This document shows, one piece after another, positions 54,727-63,271 of a stretch of DNA of 64,000 nt. The DNA is from Marinospirillum celere (lineage in GTDB: Bacteria > Pseudomonadota > Gammaproteobacteria > Pseudomonadales > Halomonadaceae): positions 61,617-125,616 of the forward strand of contig NZ_FOLH01000006.1 in NCBI RefSeq assembly GCF_900112235.1. The letters are read 5' to 3'. The translations under genes were made by a program, and so were the position numbers. The stretch's first letter is position 1, and each line of letters begins with the position of its first letter. The notes under the pieces were generated by a model, which did no database searches, was not told the DNA's origin, and was given only the letters and a program-made list of their open reading frames with translations.

Positions 54727-54800
54727 GCATAACATTTTGTTAGTAGGCATGCGGGTTTCGCTGCTTTCAATAGCTGCCTACGTTTTCTTCTAACCTACCG
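54727..54800 (-). other. attI recombination site, approximate extent
   Basis: On the minus strand the sequence CTAACAAAATGTTATGC ends with the R box GTTATGC (54733-54727), the junction with cassette 1. ACAAA just before the core recalls attI sites of class 1 and Vibrio integrons. Extent upstream is a guess. The 320-bp gap to intI holds no gene; the cassette promoter Pc should lie here or in intI, a weak candidate being TTGACT near 55046 with TATAAA in the LexA-box region. Confidence 0.75.
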
Positions 54801-54986
54801 GACTTTCTCAGCTTTTTCCAGAACTCAGGTCAAGCTTTTCTAACAAACCGTGCATGCCGCCTATCTTGAATAGTTGTGCGCACTCTATCCAATTTTATCT
54901 TCTTGTAACAGTTTGATTTTGCTTTGTTAGTGAGTTGATCTAAATGGAAAAACGCGCATTTGATCCAGAAAAAAGAGCATAATTTT

Positions 54987-55021
54987 TTGTCATGCTCAAA
55001 ATAGACTGTATATTTATACAG
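54987..55021 (+). promoter_or_regulatory. intI promoter with LexA box
   Basis: TTGTCA (54987-54992), a 16-base spacer and TATATT (55009-55014) make a sigma-70-like promoter. It overlaps CTGTATATTTATACAG at 55006-55021, which matches the LexA consensus CTGT-N8-ACAG with an AT-rich middle. SOS control of intI is established in Vibrio and mobile integrons, so the same is expected here. Confidence 0.9.
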
Positions 55022-55053
55022 ATATTGATCACTGTGCAGTCAAGGAGAGCATT

Positions 55054-56013
55054 ATGTCAGGCAGCCCTTTCCTCAATTCGATTCGTCAGGATTTACGCCA
55101 AAAAGGTTATGCGTTGAAGACGGAGAAAACCTACCTTCATTGGATCAAGCGCTTTATTCTTTTCAACCAGAAACGTCACCCTAAGGAGATGGGTGATGAA
55201 GAGATTCGTCTTTTTCTTTCAGATTTGGCTAATCACCGAAATGTGACCGTAAATACCCAGAAAACGGCTTTGAATGCTCTGGCATTTTTGTATAACCAGT
55301 TTCTGGATCAGCCTTTAGGTGATCTTGCATTTAATCCAGCAAAAAAACCTCGGCGCTTACCCGTTGTTATGTCCACACAAGAAATCCAGCGTGTTCTAGA
55401 GCAGCTTGATGACCGTAACCGTCTTATTTTTTCTTTGCTTTATGGTGGAGGACTCAGAGTTAATGAATGCTTACGGCTTAGGGTGAAGGATTTTGATTTT
55501 GATTACGGCAGTATTGTTATCCATGACGGTAAGGGCGGCAAGTCCAGAAATACCTTATTGCCTGGTCGTTTGATTCCTGATATCCAGTCATTGATTAAGG
55601 AAGTCATTCAAATCCAGGCCAGGGACAATGTACAAGGCTTTGGTCCTTCCCTCCCCTATGCCTTAGATCGCAAGTATCCTTCAGCCTATCGCCAGCCAGC
55701 TTGGATGTATGTTTTTCCTTCAGCAACCTGGTGCCATCACCCTATAACTGGAAAGGTTTGTCGTCATCACTTACATGACTCTGTTGTACGCAAGGCATTG
55801 AATACTGCAGTACGCAAGGCTGGAATTAATAATAAACGGATTACTTGTCATACCTTTCGGCATTCTTTTGCGACGCATTTATTGCAGGCTGGAAGGGATA
55901 TTCGTACCGTACAGGAGTTGTTGGGCCATTCTGATGTGAAAACCACTCAGATTTATACGCATGTAATTGGGCAGCATTTTGCAGGTACAGCCAGTCCTTT
56001 GGATAGGCTTTAA
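55054..56013 (+). CDS. intI: Integron integrase IntI
   Basis: 319-residue tyrosine recombinase. Catalytic residues: R135 (GGGLRVNECL), K160, H266 and R269 in HTFRHSFATHLL, H292 (GHSD), Y301 (TTQIYTHV). Between K and H it has the integron-specific insert at about 200-240: YALDRKYPS, WMYVFPSATW, TGKVCRHHLH. This insert recognises folded attC sites and separates IntI from XerC/D. It starts behind AAGGAGAGC. It faces away from the array, the usual arrangement, and is complete, so it could be active. Confidence 0.97.
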   Translation: MSGSPFLNSIRQDLRQKGYALKTEKTYLHWIKRFILFNQKRHPKEMGDEEIRLFLSDLANHRNVTVNTQKTALNALAFLYNQFLDQPLGDLAFNPAKKPRRLPVVMSTQEIQRVLEQLDDRNRLIFSLLYGGGLRVNECLRLRVKDFDFDYGSIVIHDGKGGKSRNTLLPGRLIPDIQSLIKEVIQIQARDNVQGFGPSLPYALDRKYPSAYRQPAWMYVFPSATWCHHPITGKVCRHHLHDSVVRKALNTAVRKAGINNKRITCHTFRHSFATHLLQAGRDIRTVQELLGHSDVKTTQIYTHVIGQHFAGTASPLDRL

Positions 56014-56117
56014 GGGGCTTTGGGCACGCTACCGCCGGGAAGTTGGCAGCTTGGCGAACGTCCTTGTTGGCTTTTGTTATCCCTGTTTTACCTAATTAGG
56101 CCTTAGTCTTCAAGCAG

Positions 56118-56687
56118 TCATTGATGTTTAAGACAAAAGTCGGTAATGGTTTTTAGGTGGTTTTCAAAGCCCTGAAAGCTGTGGTCACCGCCTTCTTCCA
56201 GGATGGTTTCGGCACCTGGGTAGGCTTTGAGAGCTTGGTTGTAGTCCAGTACTTCATCGCCGGTTTGCAGCATGAGTAAGCACTTGCTGGTTTCGGGGTT
56301 GTCGACTCGGTAGTTTTCCAGGCTGCGGGTGTGCTGGTGGGTCCATTCAAAGCGGGCACCATCATGGTAGTTTTTAACCAGACCTTCGGCTTTTTCCAGA
56401 GTGATCCAGGCTTCGGCTGCTGTGTTGATAAGCACATAAGGCAGGTTAAAGTAGTGCGCCAGCCAGGTGGCGTAGAAGCCACCCAAAGAAGAGCCTACCA
56501 GGGCCACAGGCTCGCTCAGTTGCTGGTAACTAACGACCAAGTCATGCAGGGTGTCGATGGCGAGTTCAGGGATATAGGGCAGCGTGGGGGCAATAAAGGG
56601 AATGCCCTCTTTTTTGCACCAGGCGCGCATTTGCTCGGCCTTTTGACCGTGCGCGCTGGAAGCAAAGCCGTGAATATAAATGAGCAT
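56118..56687 (-). CDS. YqiA-like alpha/beta-hydrolase (esterase)
   Basis: 189-residue esterase with HGFASSAHGQKAE, nucleophile elbow VGSSLGGFYATWLA (Ser near 67), aspartate in LLMLQTGDEVLDY and histidine in EGGDHSFQGF. Family members are short cytosolic acyl-esterases of unclear substrate. One-base overlap with the SDR upstream suggests one transcript. Confidence 0.9.
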   Translation of the reverse strand: MLIYIHGFASSAHGQKAEQMRAWCKKEGIPFIAPTLPYIPELAIDTLHDLVVSYQQLSEPVALVGSSLGGFYATWLAHYFNLPYVLINTAAEAWITLEKAEGLVKNYHDGARFEWTHQHTRSLENYRVDNPETSKCLLMLQTGDEVLDYNQALKAYPGAETILEEGGDHSFQGFENHLKTITDFCLKHQ

Positions 56688-57439
56688 TAGCCCTCCTGGA
56701 TGGTGGGTCTTATCAGCAGTTCGCTGATGTCGACGTGTTCCGGTTGGCTAAGAGCGTAGTAGATGGCGTTGGCGATATCTTCCGATTTGAGGATGGCCAT
56801 GTCTTCGCCGTACATGTTGGTTTTTACGGCCTGGTGAATTTTTTCATGCTGGATGGAATCAGGCAGTTCGGTGTCAACAGAGCCAGGTTGGATGTCGGTC
56901 ACACGCACGTTAAAGCGGATGGCTTCTTTGCGCAGGGTGTCGGAGATGGCTCTTACGGCAAATTTGGTGCCTGAGTAGACGCCAGCGCTGGGGAAGGTCA
57001 CGCGCGCAGCAACAGAGCTGATGTTGATGATGTGGCCGCGTTTGCGTTCGGCCATGCCGGGGTAGACGGCATTGATGGCGTAGAGGACGCCTTTGATGTT
57101 GGTGTCGATCATCTTTTCCCATTCGTCAACGCGGCCATTAACGATGGGGCTAAGTGGCATGGTGCCGGCGTTGTTGATGAGGATGTCGATGCCGCCTTGT
57201 TGTTTGAGGCGTTCGCCCAGGGCTTCCATGTCTTGGCGTTTGGAGACATCAACAGGTTCCAGGCTGACTTGGGTACCCTGCTTTTGCAGTTCTTGGGCAA
57301 GGCTTTCCAGGCGGTCTTTACGGCGGGCGGAAAGAACCAGGCTGGCACCTTCGCTGGCGAGTTTACGGGCGGTGGCTTCGCCGATGCCGGAGCTGGCACC
57401 AGTGATCCAGATGCGTTTGCCTTTTAGGGTCGTGGACAT
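56687..57439 (-). CDS. SDR-family oxidoreductase
   Basis: 250 residues from ATG 57439 (MSTTLKGKRIWITGASSGIG). NADP-type TGASSGIGEATARKL, NNAGTMPLSP, INISSVAARVTFPSAGVYSGTKFAV (Ser-Tyr-Lys), VTDIQPGSVDTEL are intact. Close to the YdfG-like serine/3-hydroxypropionate dehydrogenase group by general look; substrate not fixed. Start behind AGAGGTAATT. Confidence 0.9.
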   Translation of the reverse strand: MSTTLKGKRIWITGASSGIGEATARKLASEGASLVLSARRKDRLESLAQELQKQGTQVSLEPVDVSKRQDMEALGERLKQQGGIDILINNAGTMPLSPIVNGRVDEWEKMIDTNIKGVLYAINAVYPGMAERKRGHIINISSVAARVTFPSAGVYSGTKFAVRAISDTLRKEAIRFNVRVTDIQPGSVDTELPDSIQHEKIHQAVKTNMYGEDMAILKSEDIANAIYYALSQPEHVDISELLIRPTIQEG

Positions 57440-57490
57440 AATTACCTCTAATTGCACTTTGTTCGATCAGCTTTGGCAAGGCGCTGGAGG

Positions 57491-57552
57491 TCAGGACGCG
57501 TAAATACTTCCCTGTAAGCTCTGACCGCAACGTCCTGTTGCGTACAGCCTGA
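57491..57552. repeat. 62-bp dispersed repeat, second copy
   Basis: Matches 10497-10558 at 56 of 62 positions, same orientation, with GCAACGTCCTGTTGC hairpin. It fills the gap between thrH and the SDR. Non-coding. Confidence 0.78.
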
Positions 57553-57620
57553 CCTTACAGAACCTTGCCCGCTAATCAGTAAACCTTACCGCGAGTCTTG
57601 ATCCATCATCTTTCAGAAAG

Positions 57621-58238
57621 TTAGAGAGTTAGGTCTCTTTCACTGGCGTTGATGAAGGTTTTTTTCAAGTCTTCGTAGGTGTGGACAGCCGGGTATTGCG
57701 GGAATTCTTCGATGACGTTTTGCGGCGCATGGAAGAGGATGCCATGTTCGGCCTGGGCGAGCATGGTGGTGTCGTTGTAGGAGTCACCGGCAGCAATTAC
57801 ACGGTAGTTGAGGAGTTGCAGGGCGCGTACGCTTTGGCGTTTGGGGTCGCGTTGGCGTAGTTTGTAATCGACCACTCGCCCGTCTTTGTCGACTTCCAGT
57901 TTGTGGCAAAGCAGGGTTGGGTGGCCCAGTTGTTTCATCAGGGGCATGGCGAATTCGTAGAAGGTATCGGAGAGGATGACCAGTTGGAAGCGTTCGCGCA
58001 GCCAGTTGGTGAATTCGATGGCACCGGGCAGAGGTTCGAGTTCGGCAATAACGGCTTGGATATCGGGCAGTTTCAGGCCGTTTTCATCGAGGATACGCAG
58101 ACGCTGACGCATGAGGACGTCATAGTCAGGTATGTCGCGCGTGGTGGCTTTGAGTTCTTCGATACCGGTTTTTTCAGCGAAGGCGATCCAGATTTCGGGG
58201 ATAAGTACCCCTTCCAGATCCAGGCAGGCCAGTTCCAT
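57621..58238 (-). CDS. thrH: ThrH: phosphoserine phosphatase / homoserine phosphotransferase
   Basis: 205-residue HAD-family enzyme: CLDLEGVLIPEIW (nucleophile aspartate, here DLEG), LPGAIEFTNWLRERFQLVILSDTFYEFA, and GDSYNDTTMLAQAEHGILFHAP. All match ThrH of Pseudomonas aeruginosa, which hydrolyses phosphoserine and can move the phosphate to homoserine. Monocistronic next to cysB. Confidence 0.93.
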   Translation of the reverse strand: MELACLDLEGVLIPEIWIAFAEKTGIEELKATTRDIPDYDVLMRQRLRILDENGLKLPDIQAVIAELEPLPGAIEFTNWLRERFQLVILSDTFYEFAMPLMKQLGHPTLLCHKLEVDKDGRVVDYKLRQRDPKRQSVRALQLLNYRVIAAGDSYNDTTMLAQAEHGILFHAPQNVIEEFPQYPAVHTYEDLKKTFINASERDLTL

Positions 58239-58346
58239 AATGATCCTTTCGTTCTTAGTGATAGTTAACTGAGGAACCTCTTCTTAACGTCATGAGTCTA
58301 GTGGTTAATCAGAGGATTCCTTAACCTGCCTAGTATAAAGGTTTTT

Positions 58347-59318
58347 CTACCTTTTCGGCAGTTCCAGCGCGCTAAACATCTGGTCAATTTCCTGGCGGCT
58401 GCCTGCGGCCAGGGCTTGGTCCAGGGTGTCTCTGTCCAGGTGGGCGGCGAGTTTTTCAATGAAGTCGTAGAAGTAGCCACGCATGAAGGTGCCGCGGCGG
58501 ATGCCCAGGCGGGTGATGCTGGGTTCGAAGAGGTGGCTGGCATCCAGTGCAATCAGGTCTTGGTCCAGTTCATCGGCGGCCATGTGGGCGACTATGCCGA
58601 TACCAACACCCAGGCGTACGTAGGTTTTAATCACGTCTGAGTCGGCGGCGGTGAAGACGATGCGCGGTTCCAGCTCTGCCTTGGCGAAGGCTTCATCGAC
58701 CTTGGCGCGTCCGGTAAAACCGCTGATGTAGGTCACTAGCGGGTATTCAGCCAGTTTTTCCAGGGTGATTTTCTTTTCTTGGGCCAGGGGGTGGTCTTTA
58801 GGCACGAGAATGCAGCGGTTCCACTGGTAGCAAGGCAGGGTGACCAGGTCGTTGTAGTTGGCAATGGATTCGGTGGCGATGGCCAAGTCAGCTTCACCAT
58901 CGGAAACCATTTGGGCAATCTGCGGGGGTGTACCCTGTTTGAGGCTGAGGGTGACGTCCGGGTATTTGTCCATAAACTGGCTAATGATTTCAGGAAGGAT
59001 AAAGCGGGCCTGGGTGTGGGTGGTTGCTAGTACCAGGTCCCCTCTTTTTTCGTTGCTGAATTCCTGGGCGACTCTTTTGATGTTGTCAGCCGTGCGCAGC
59101 ATTTCACCCGCCAGGTCGATAACGACTTTGCCAGCTGGGGTAATCCGTGTTAGGTGCTTGCCACTCCGGGCAAAGATTTCGATACCCAGCTCATCTTCCA
59201 GCAAACGAATTTGTTTGCTGATACCCGGCTGAGAGGTAAAAAGGCTTTGCGCTGTGGCAGAAACATTTAAATCGTGGTGGGCCACTTCCCAGATGTATCT
59301 GAGCTGTTGAAGCTTCAT
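58347..59318 (-). CDS. cysB: Cys regulon activator CysB
   Basis: 323-residue LysR protein: MKLQQLRYIWEVAHHDLNVSATAQSLFTSQ, PGISKQIRLLEDELGIEIFARSGKHLTRITPAG is the exact CysB N-terminal pattern. The inducer pocket (TTHTQARF, GTPPQIAQMVSDGEADLAIATE) binds N-acetylserine or sulfate/thiosulfate in studied members. Activates sulfate uptake and cysteine synthesis genes located elsewhere. Confidence 0.96.
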   Translation of the reverse strand: MKLQQLRYIWEVAHHDLNVSATAQSLFTSQPGISKQIRLLEDELGIEIFARSGKHLTRITPAGKVVIDLAGEMLRTADNIKRVAQEFSNEKRGDLVLATTHTQARFILPEIISQFMDKYPDVTLSLKQGTPPQIAQMVSDGEADLAIATESIANYNDLVTLPCYQWNRCILVPKDHPLAQEKKITLEKLAEYPLVTYISGFTGRAKVDEAFAKAELEPRIVFTAADSDVIKTYVRLGVGIGIVAHMAADELDQDLIALDASHLFEPSITRLGIRRGTFMRGYFYDFIEKLAAHLDRDTLDQALAAGSRQEIDQMFSALELPKR

Positions 59319-59406
59319 CCTGAACCCCGCAAATTCAATTTGAGTAATAAAAAATATTCTAGAAATTACCTAAAAGAATAAATGCTGCACTCTTTGAACG
59401 CAAGTT

Positions 59407-61347
59407 TTAGCTTTGAATCTGTTCTTCAAGCCAGTTTTTGTCAAGAGATCGCCAGTCCAGTACCCAGGCCGGCAGGCTTTCGGATTTGCCTTTTAAGTTT
59501 AAGACACCCACAAAATGGCAAGGCAGGCGGTCTTTAACTGCTTCCCAGGTGGCCTCTCCAATCAGGATATCAACACTGGCGCAGGGCTTGGCTTCTCCTT
59601 TGAATAACGCCAGTTTCCATTCATTATTGACTTCTTTGGTGGCACTTTCCAGGCGGGCAGCAACATTCACCACATCACCTATGGCGGTGTAATTAAAGCG
59701 TTTTTGGCCCCCGATATTGCCCACCACCCCTTCACCTGTATTCACCCCTATGCCCATCGCCAGGCGGTGCACATCCCCTTCCGGGTAGTTGGCATTGAAG
59801 TCTTCCAGTGCATATTGCATGGCTGCGGCGGCCAGACAAGCGTGGTAGGCATGGTCTTTATCCTGCAAGGGTGCGTTGAAAAGCCCCATGACGGCATCGC
59901 CCATTAGCTTGTCCAGGGTGCCTTGATACTGCTGGAGAGCCGTGATCATGGCATCAAAGTAGCGGTTGAGATGGCTAACCAGCTCTTCGGTTTCCAGGGC
60001 TTCGGTTGTCGGGGTGAAGTTGCGCAGGTCTGAAAACAGCAGGGTCAGTTGTTGGCGCTGACCACCCAGTTTCAGTTCCCTGCCCTGTTCAACAATTTTT
60101 TCCACCAAGGCCGGGGCAACATAGCTTCCAAACGCAGAACGCAGTTGATCGGCTTTGGCTTTGTTGATCAGGAAGAGCCACAGCTCACCACCGATAATTC
60201 CCATCAGCACGAAGGCTAAGGGATAAAAGATTTCCAGCCAGAGGTTGGCTTGCAGATAGAGCTGAAGACCCAGGGTGTAGATACCTAGCAGCAAAAGCCC
60301 ATAACCCAGAAAGCGCAGCCAGGTTTTATGCAGTTGTAACAGCAGGAGTAAAAACAGGCCAGCAGCCAGTAAAACAGCCAATAAAGCTTTGCCATATAAA
60401 TCCTGAAGAACCGAGTGATCCATCAGGTTGGCAACAAAGGTGAGGTGGACTAAGGGGCCGGCCAGTTGTCCCAAGGGTGTGGAGCGCAAGTCAGTGATCC
60501 CTGCTTCGCTAATCCCCAGGATCACCCATTTGCCAGCCAGGCTTTCAGGGTCCCAGTCATCGTCCATCATTTCAGCAAAGGTCAGGCGCTGATAGTCACT
60601 CTTGGCGTAGTAGTTAAGTTTGACCCGGTTGAGTGAATCCACGGGTAACTGCTGATCACCCAGATAGGTGCGCTGGCCTTCAATCACTAAATCTTCAAGA
60701 CGCCCCAAGCGCCACATTTGCACGCCCAGGTTGGGAAAGGCGGCATCTTCAACCCAAAACGCCAGGGGGTAATGGCGAAAACGCTGGTCCGCATCGGATT
60801 TAATATTGAGGGCGGATAGAACCGGGTAGGCCTCCAAAATGGGCGAAATGGGTAGTTCCAGCTCTTGGCTTTCTATCAGTTGGGCATCACTGACTTGCAT
60901 CAGGGAAGAATCCAACACTCGGCCATAGGCGGCTTCATCCAGATGTCTGGCTTGGGGGCCATTCAGAAAGCTGCCCCCTATGCTGGGCAGGCTGGCAAGA
61001 ACTTCGGCAAGGGCTTGGTCGTCTTCAGGCTGGGTTGGTTCGGCAAAAGCAATATCAACACCTATCACTTCAGCCTGATGCAAGCGCGCCAGCCCTTCAG
61101 CAATCAGGCTACGCGACCAGGGCCAGCGACCAAACTTTTGCACACTGGTGTTTTCGACTTCAACAAAAACCAGCTCTTCCGGGTAGCTGCGCGGGTTCCA
61201 AGGGTAGTAGCTGTCACTAAGGGCGCTGGCTAGAGCCTGGACAATAACCGGTGGGCGCAAACTAACCAGAAAGACCAGGGTTAAGAATCCAGCCAGCAGG
61301 AGTAGCAGGTAGCTTTGCCGGGTCAGATATTTGATGACTTTAAGCAT
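59407..61347 (-). CDS. CHASE2-domain adenylate/guanylate cyclase
   Basis: 646-residue class III cyclase. N-terminal membrane helix (residues 10-30), CHASE2 sensor (about 35-320), three helices (about 335-405), cyclase domain (about 430-610). Metal aspartates lie in LLFSDLRNFTP and KLMGDAVMGLFN; transition-state Asn/Arg in DVVNVAARLES. Base-selecting residues were not assigned, so cAMP against cGMP is open. It starts inside the FecR-like gene's stop (TAATG). Confidence 0.92.
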   Translation of the reverse strand: MLKVIKYLTRQSYLLLLLAGFLTLVFLVSLRPPVIVQALASALSDSYYPWNPRSYPEELVFVEVENTSVQKFGRWPWSRSLIAEGLARLHQAEVIGVDIAFAEPTQPEDDQALAEVLASLPSIGGSFLNGPQARHLDEAAYGRVLDSSLMQVSDAQLIESQELELPISPILEAYPVLSALNIKSDADQRFRHYPLAFWVEDAAFPNLGVQMWRLGRLEDLVIEGQRTYLGDQQLPVDSLNRVKLNYYAKSDYQRLTFAEMMDDDWDPESLAGKWVILGISEAGITDLRSTPLGQLAGPLVHLTFVANLMDHSVLQDLYGKALLAVLLAAGLFLLLLLQLHKTWLRFLGYGLLLLGIYTLGLQLYLQANLWLEIFYPLAFVLMGIIGGELWLFLINKAKADQLRSAFGSYVAPALVEKIVEQGRELKLGGQRQQLTLLFSDLRNFTPTTEALETEELVSHLNRYFDAMITALQQYQGTLDKLMGDAVMGLFNAPLQDKDHAYHACLAAAAMQYALEDFNANYPEGDVHRLAMGIGVNTGEGVVGNIGGQKRFNYTAIGDVVNVAARLESATKEVNNEWKLALFKGEAKPCASVDILIGEATWEAVKDRLPCHFVGVLNLKGKSESLPAWVLDWRSLDKNWLEEQIQS

Positions 61348-62129
61348 TAACGCAGCCAGGAACCCAGTTGTTGTTGGAGGGTATCAAAAGCTGCATCCAC
61401 AGGAGCATCCACGGCTTCGGCCTGTTCGCCATCACTACCCAGGGTCAGCTGACGACCTGGCTCCAGGTCTATACCTCGCTTGAAGGCTTCAAATTCTGCC
61501 ATCACCTGGTCTTTATAATCATTGAAGGCTTGGTTGAAAGCAGCTTGAAAGTCACGAAACGCCTGGTTTTGATGGCGACGATATTCATCAAAGGTCATTT
61601 CTGAAATATCTTTGGCCCGATAATAGGCCATTTCCTGGCCATCCTGACGTTCTACCTCCACGCCCCCTTCAAACAGGGCGACATCATTTCTTTCATCATT
61701 AGCGCTGACTAGAAAGCGTGTGCCCTTAACGCCAATCACCACGAGTGGCGTGTTGGCAACAAATCGGGCTCCTTCACGCTGGGCAATATGAAATAAGGCT
61801 GCGCCTGTTTCCAGTTCCACTTCTTCAATCGAATTAACGGTTAGCAGGCTGTTTTCTGCCATCACCAGGTCACCCCCTGGGTGGCTGATATGGGCTTGAG
61901 CCTGGGAAACGGTTTGCACTTTATCGCCAGGGCACAGCAAATAAGGAAAGGAGGAAATGCGCTGGGGAAAAGGTGAAGCTTCTTCACTGACTCGAACCTG
62001 ACCTTGGGTTCTTTCTAAGGCAGCAAAGCTTTCACAGCGGGCTTCTTCTGCCCATACCGGAAAAGCGCTGCCAGCCACCCCGAGCAAGAGCAGATAGAGG
62101 GCCGTAGTTGTTATTCGTTTCATTATCAT
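61347..62129 (-). CDS. FecR-domain periplasmic protein
   Basis: 260 residues with a signal peptide ending FPVWAEE. FecR domain: RISSFPYLLCPGDKVQTVSQAQAHI, ALFHIAQREGARFVANTPLVVIGVKGTRFLV. C-terminal coiled coil FDEYRRHQNQAFRDFQAAFNQAF. FecR-CHASE2-cyclase pairs are frequent in proteobacteria; the FecR part probably senses in the periplasm and acts through CHASE2. Start at ATG 62129 behind AAAGGGA; 62123 is also possible. Confidence 0.87.
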   Translation of the reverse strand: MIMKRITTTALYLLLLGVAGSAFPVWAEEARCESFAALERTQGQVRVSEEASPFPQRISSFPYLLCPGDKVQTVSQAQAHISHPGGDLVMAENSLLTVNSIEEVELETGAALFHIAQREGARFVANTPLVVIGVKGTRFLVSANDERNDVALFEGGVEVERQDGQEMAYYRAKDISEMTFDEYRRHQNQAFRDFQAAFNQAFNDYKDQVMAEFEAFKRGIDLEPGRQLTLGSDGEQAEAVDAPVDAAFDTLQQQLGSWLR

Positions 62130-62189
62130 GAGTCCCTTTAAAGTCCGTGGCTGAACTTTATTCTTGATAGCTCCCAGGGTCAATTAATG

Positions 62190-62220
62190 AAAAAAAGACC
62201 CGCCGGTTTCCCGGCAGGTC
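62190..62220 (-). terminator. Rho-independent terminator of the livM transcript
   Basis: Minus strand: stem GACCTGCCGG, loop GAAA, CCGGCGGGTC, then a T-run of seven. Nearly perfect 10-bp stem with a tetraloop. It ends 52 bp after the livM stop and before the FecR-like gene's upstream region. Confidence 0.93.
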
Positions 62221-62272
62221 AAGCAAGGGCACAGAGACGTGACCCACAGAGCAAAAGGCGACGATTAACAAC

Positions 62273-63268
62273 TCATTTAAAGTTCTTTTTCATGAACTTC
62301 TGAATTTCACCAACGATACCGGCACGGAAGGTCAGTACACAGACAACGAAGATGACACCCAGAATGACATTAACCCAGTCTCCCAAAGGACTTTGTGAAA
62401 GCTGGTGTTCAATGGAAACCACAAAGGCAGCGCCAACCAGCGGACCAACCAAGGTGCCCATGCCACCCACCAGAGTCATCAGGATCACCTCACCCGACAT
62501 ATGCCAATGGGCATCGGTTAGTGAAGCCAGCTGGAAAACCAGGGTTTTGGTAGAACCGGCCAGGCCAGCAATACCTGCAGAAAGGATGAAAGCAACCAGC
62601 TTATAGGCATCAGTGTTGTAGCCCAGTGAAATCGCACGAGGCTCATTTTCACGAATGGCTTTCAAAACCTGCCCAAAGGGTGAGTGCACGGTACGCTGAA
62701 TCAGCATAAAGCCCAGCAGGAAGACCGCCAGAACAAAGTAGTACATGTTCAGGTTGTTGGAGAGGTCAATCAATCCAAACAAGTGGCCACGGGGCACACC
62801 ATGCAGACCATCTTCACCACCAGTAAAATCCGCCTGAAGGTAAAAGAAGAACACCATCTGAGCCAAGGCCAGAGTGATCATCGCAAAGTAGATGCCCTGA
62901 CGACGGATCGACAGGAGCCCAAAAACGACACCCAACAGGGTCGCAATCAAGGTACCTGTAATGATCCCCATTTCAGGCGTCAAACCAGGGTAGCTACTCA
63001 ACAAATAACCCGTCATATAGCCACCGGTTGCCAGGAAGGCCGCATGCCCGAAGGACAGGAGACCTGCATAACCCAGCAGCAGGTTAAAGGCACAGGCAAA
63101 AAGGGCAAAACACAGGATCTTCATCAGGAAGACCGGGTAGGCCACAAAGGGCGCCACCAGTGCTACAGCTAAAAGTACGGCATAAAGAATGTAAAGACGC
63201 TTGGTACTAGCCTGTTTACTTTCCAGGGCAGTATTAGCCCTGGCTTTAACTGTTTCTGAAAGGGCCAT
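62273..63268 (-). CDS. livM: Branched-chain amino-acid-type ABC permease LivM
   Basis: 331-residue permease: LLGYAGLLSFGHAAFLATGGYM, VFGLLSIRRQGIYFAMITLALAQM, and GLAGSTKTLVFQLASLTDAHWHMSGEVILMTLVGGMGTL are LivM signatures. Ten or so hydrophobic segments. Three bp after livH. No ATPase or binding-protein genes are in the window, so they lie upstream. Substrate unknown. Confidence 0.92.
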   Translation of the reverse strand: MALSETVKARANTALESKQASTKRLYILYAVLLAVALVAPFVAYPVFLMKILCFALFACAFNLLLGYAGLLSFGHAAFLATGGYMTGYLLSSYPGLTPEMGIITGTLIATLLGVVFGLLSIRRQGIYFAMITLALAQMVFFFYLQADFTGGEDGLHGVPRGHLFGLIDLSNNLNMYYFVLAVFLLGFMLIQRTVHSPFGQVLKAIRENEPRAISLGYNTDAYKLVAFILSAGIAGLAGSTKTLVFQLASLTDAHWHMSGEVILMTLVGGMGTLVGPLVGAAFVVSIEHQLSQSPLGDWVNVILGVIFVVCVLTFRAGIVGEIQKFMKKNFK

Positions 63269-63271
63269 GGG

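Larger units (their letters stand above)
45323..56013 (-). mobile_element. Chromosomal integron (intI, attI and cassette array)
   Basis: An IntI integrase at 55054-56013 points right; the array runs left from an attI-like site at 54727-54733. Each cassette begins with TTRRRY and ends in an attC whose R'' box is the complement of that start: GTTATGC/GCATAAC (VOC cassette), GTTGAAC/GTTCAAC (IS91 cassette), GTTAGGC/GCCTAAC (261-aa cassette), GTTAAAT/ATTTGAC (yefM-yoeB), GTTAAAT/ATTTAAC (ParE pair). This match across five cassettes is direct evidence. The left end, beyond the second VOC gene at 45323, is not marked by an attC. Confidence 0.9.
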
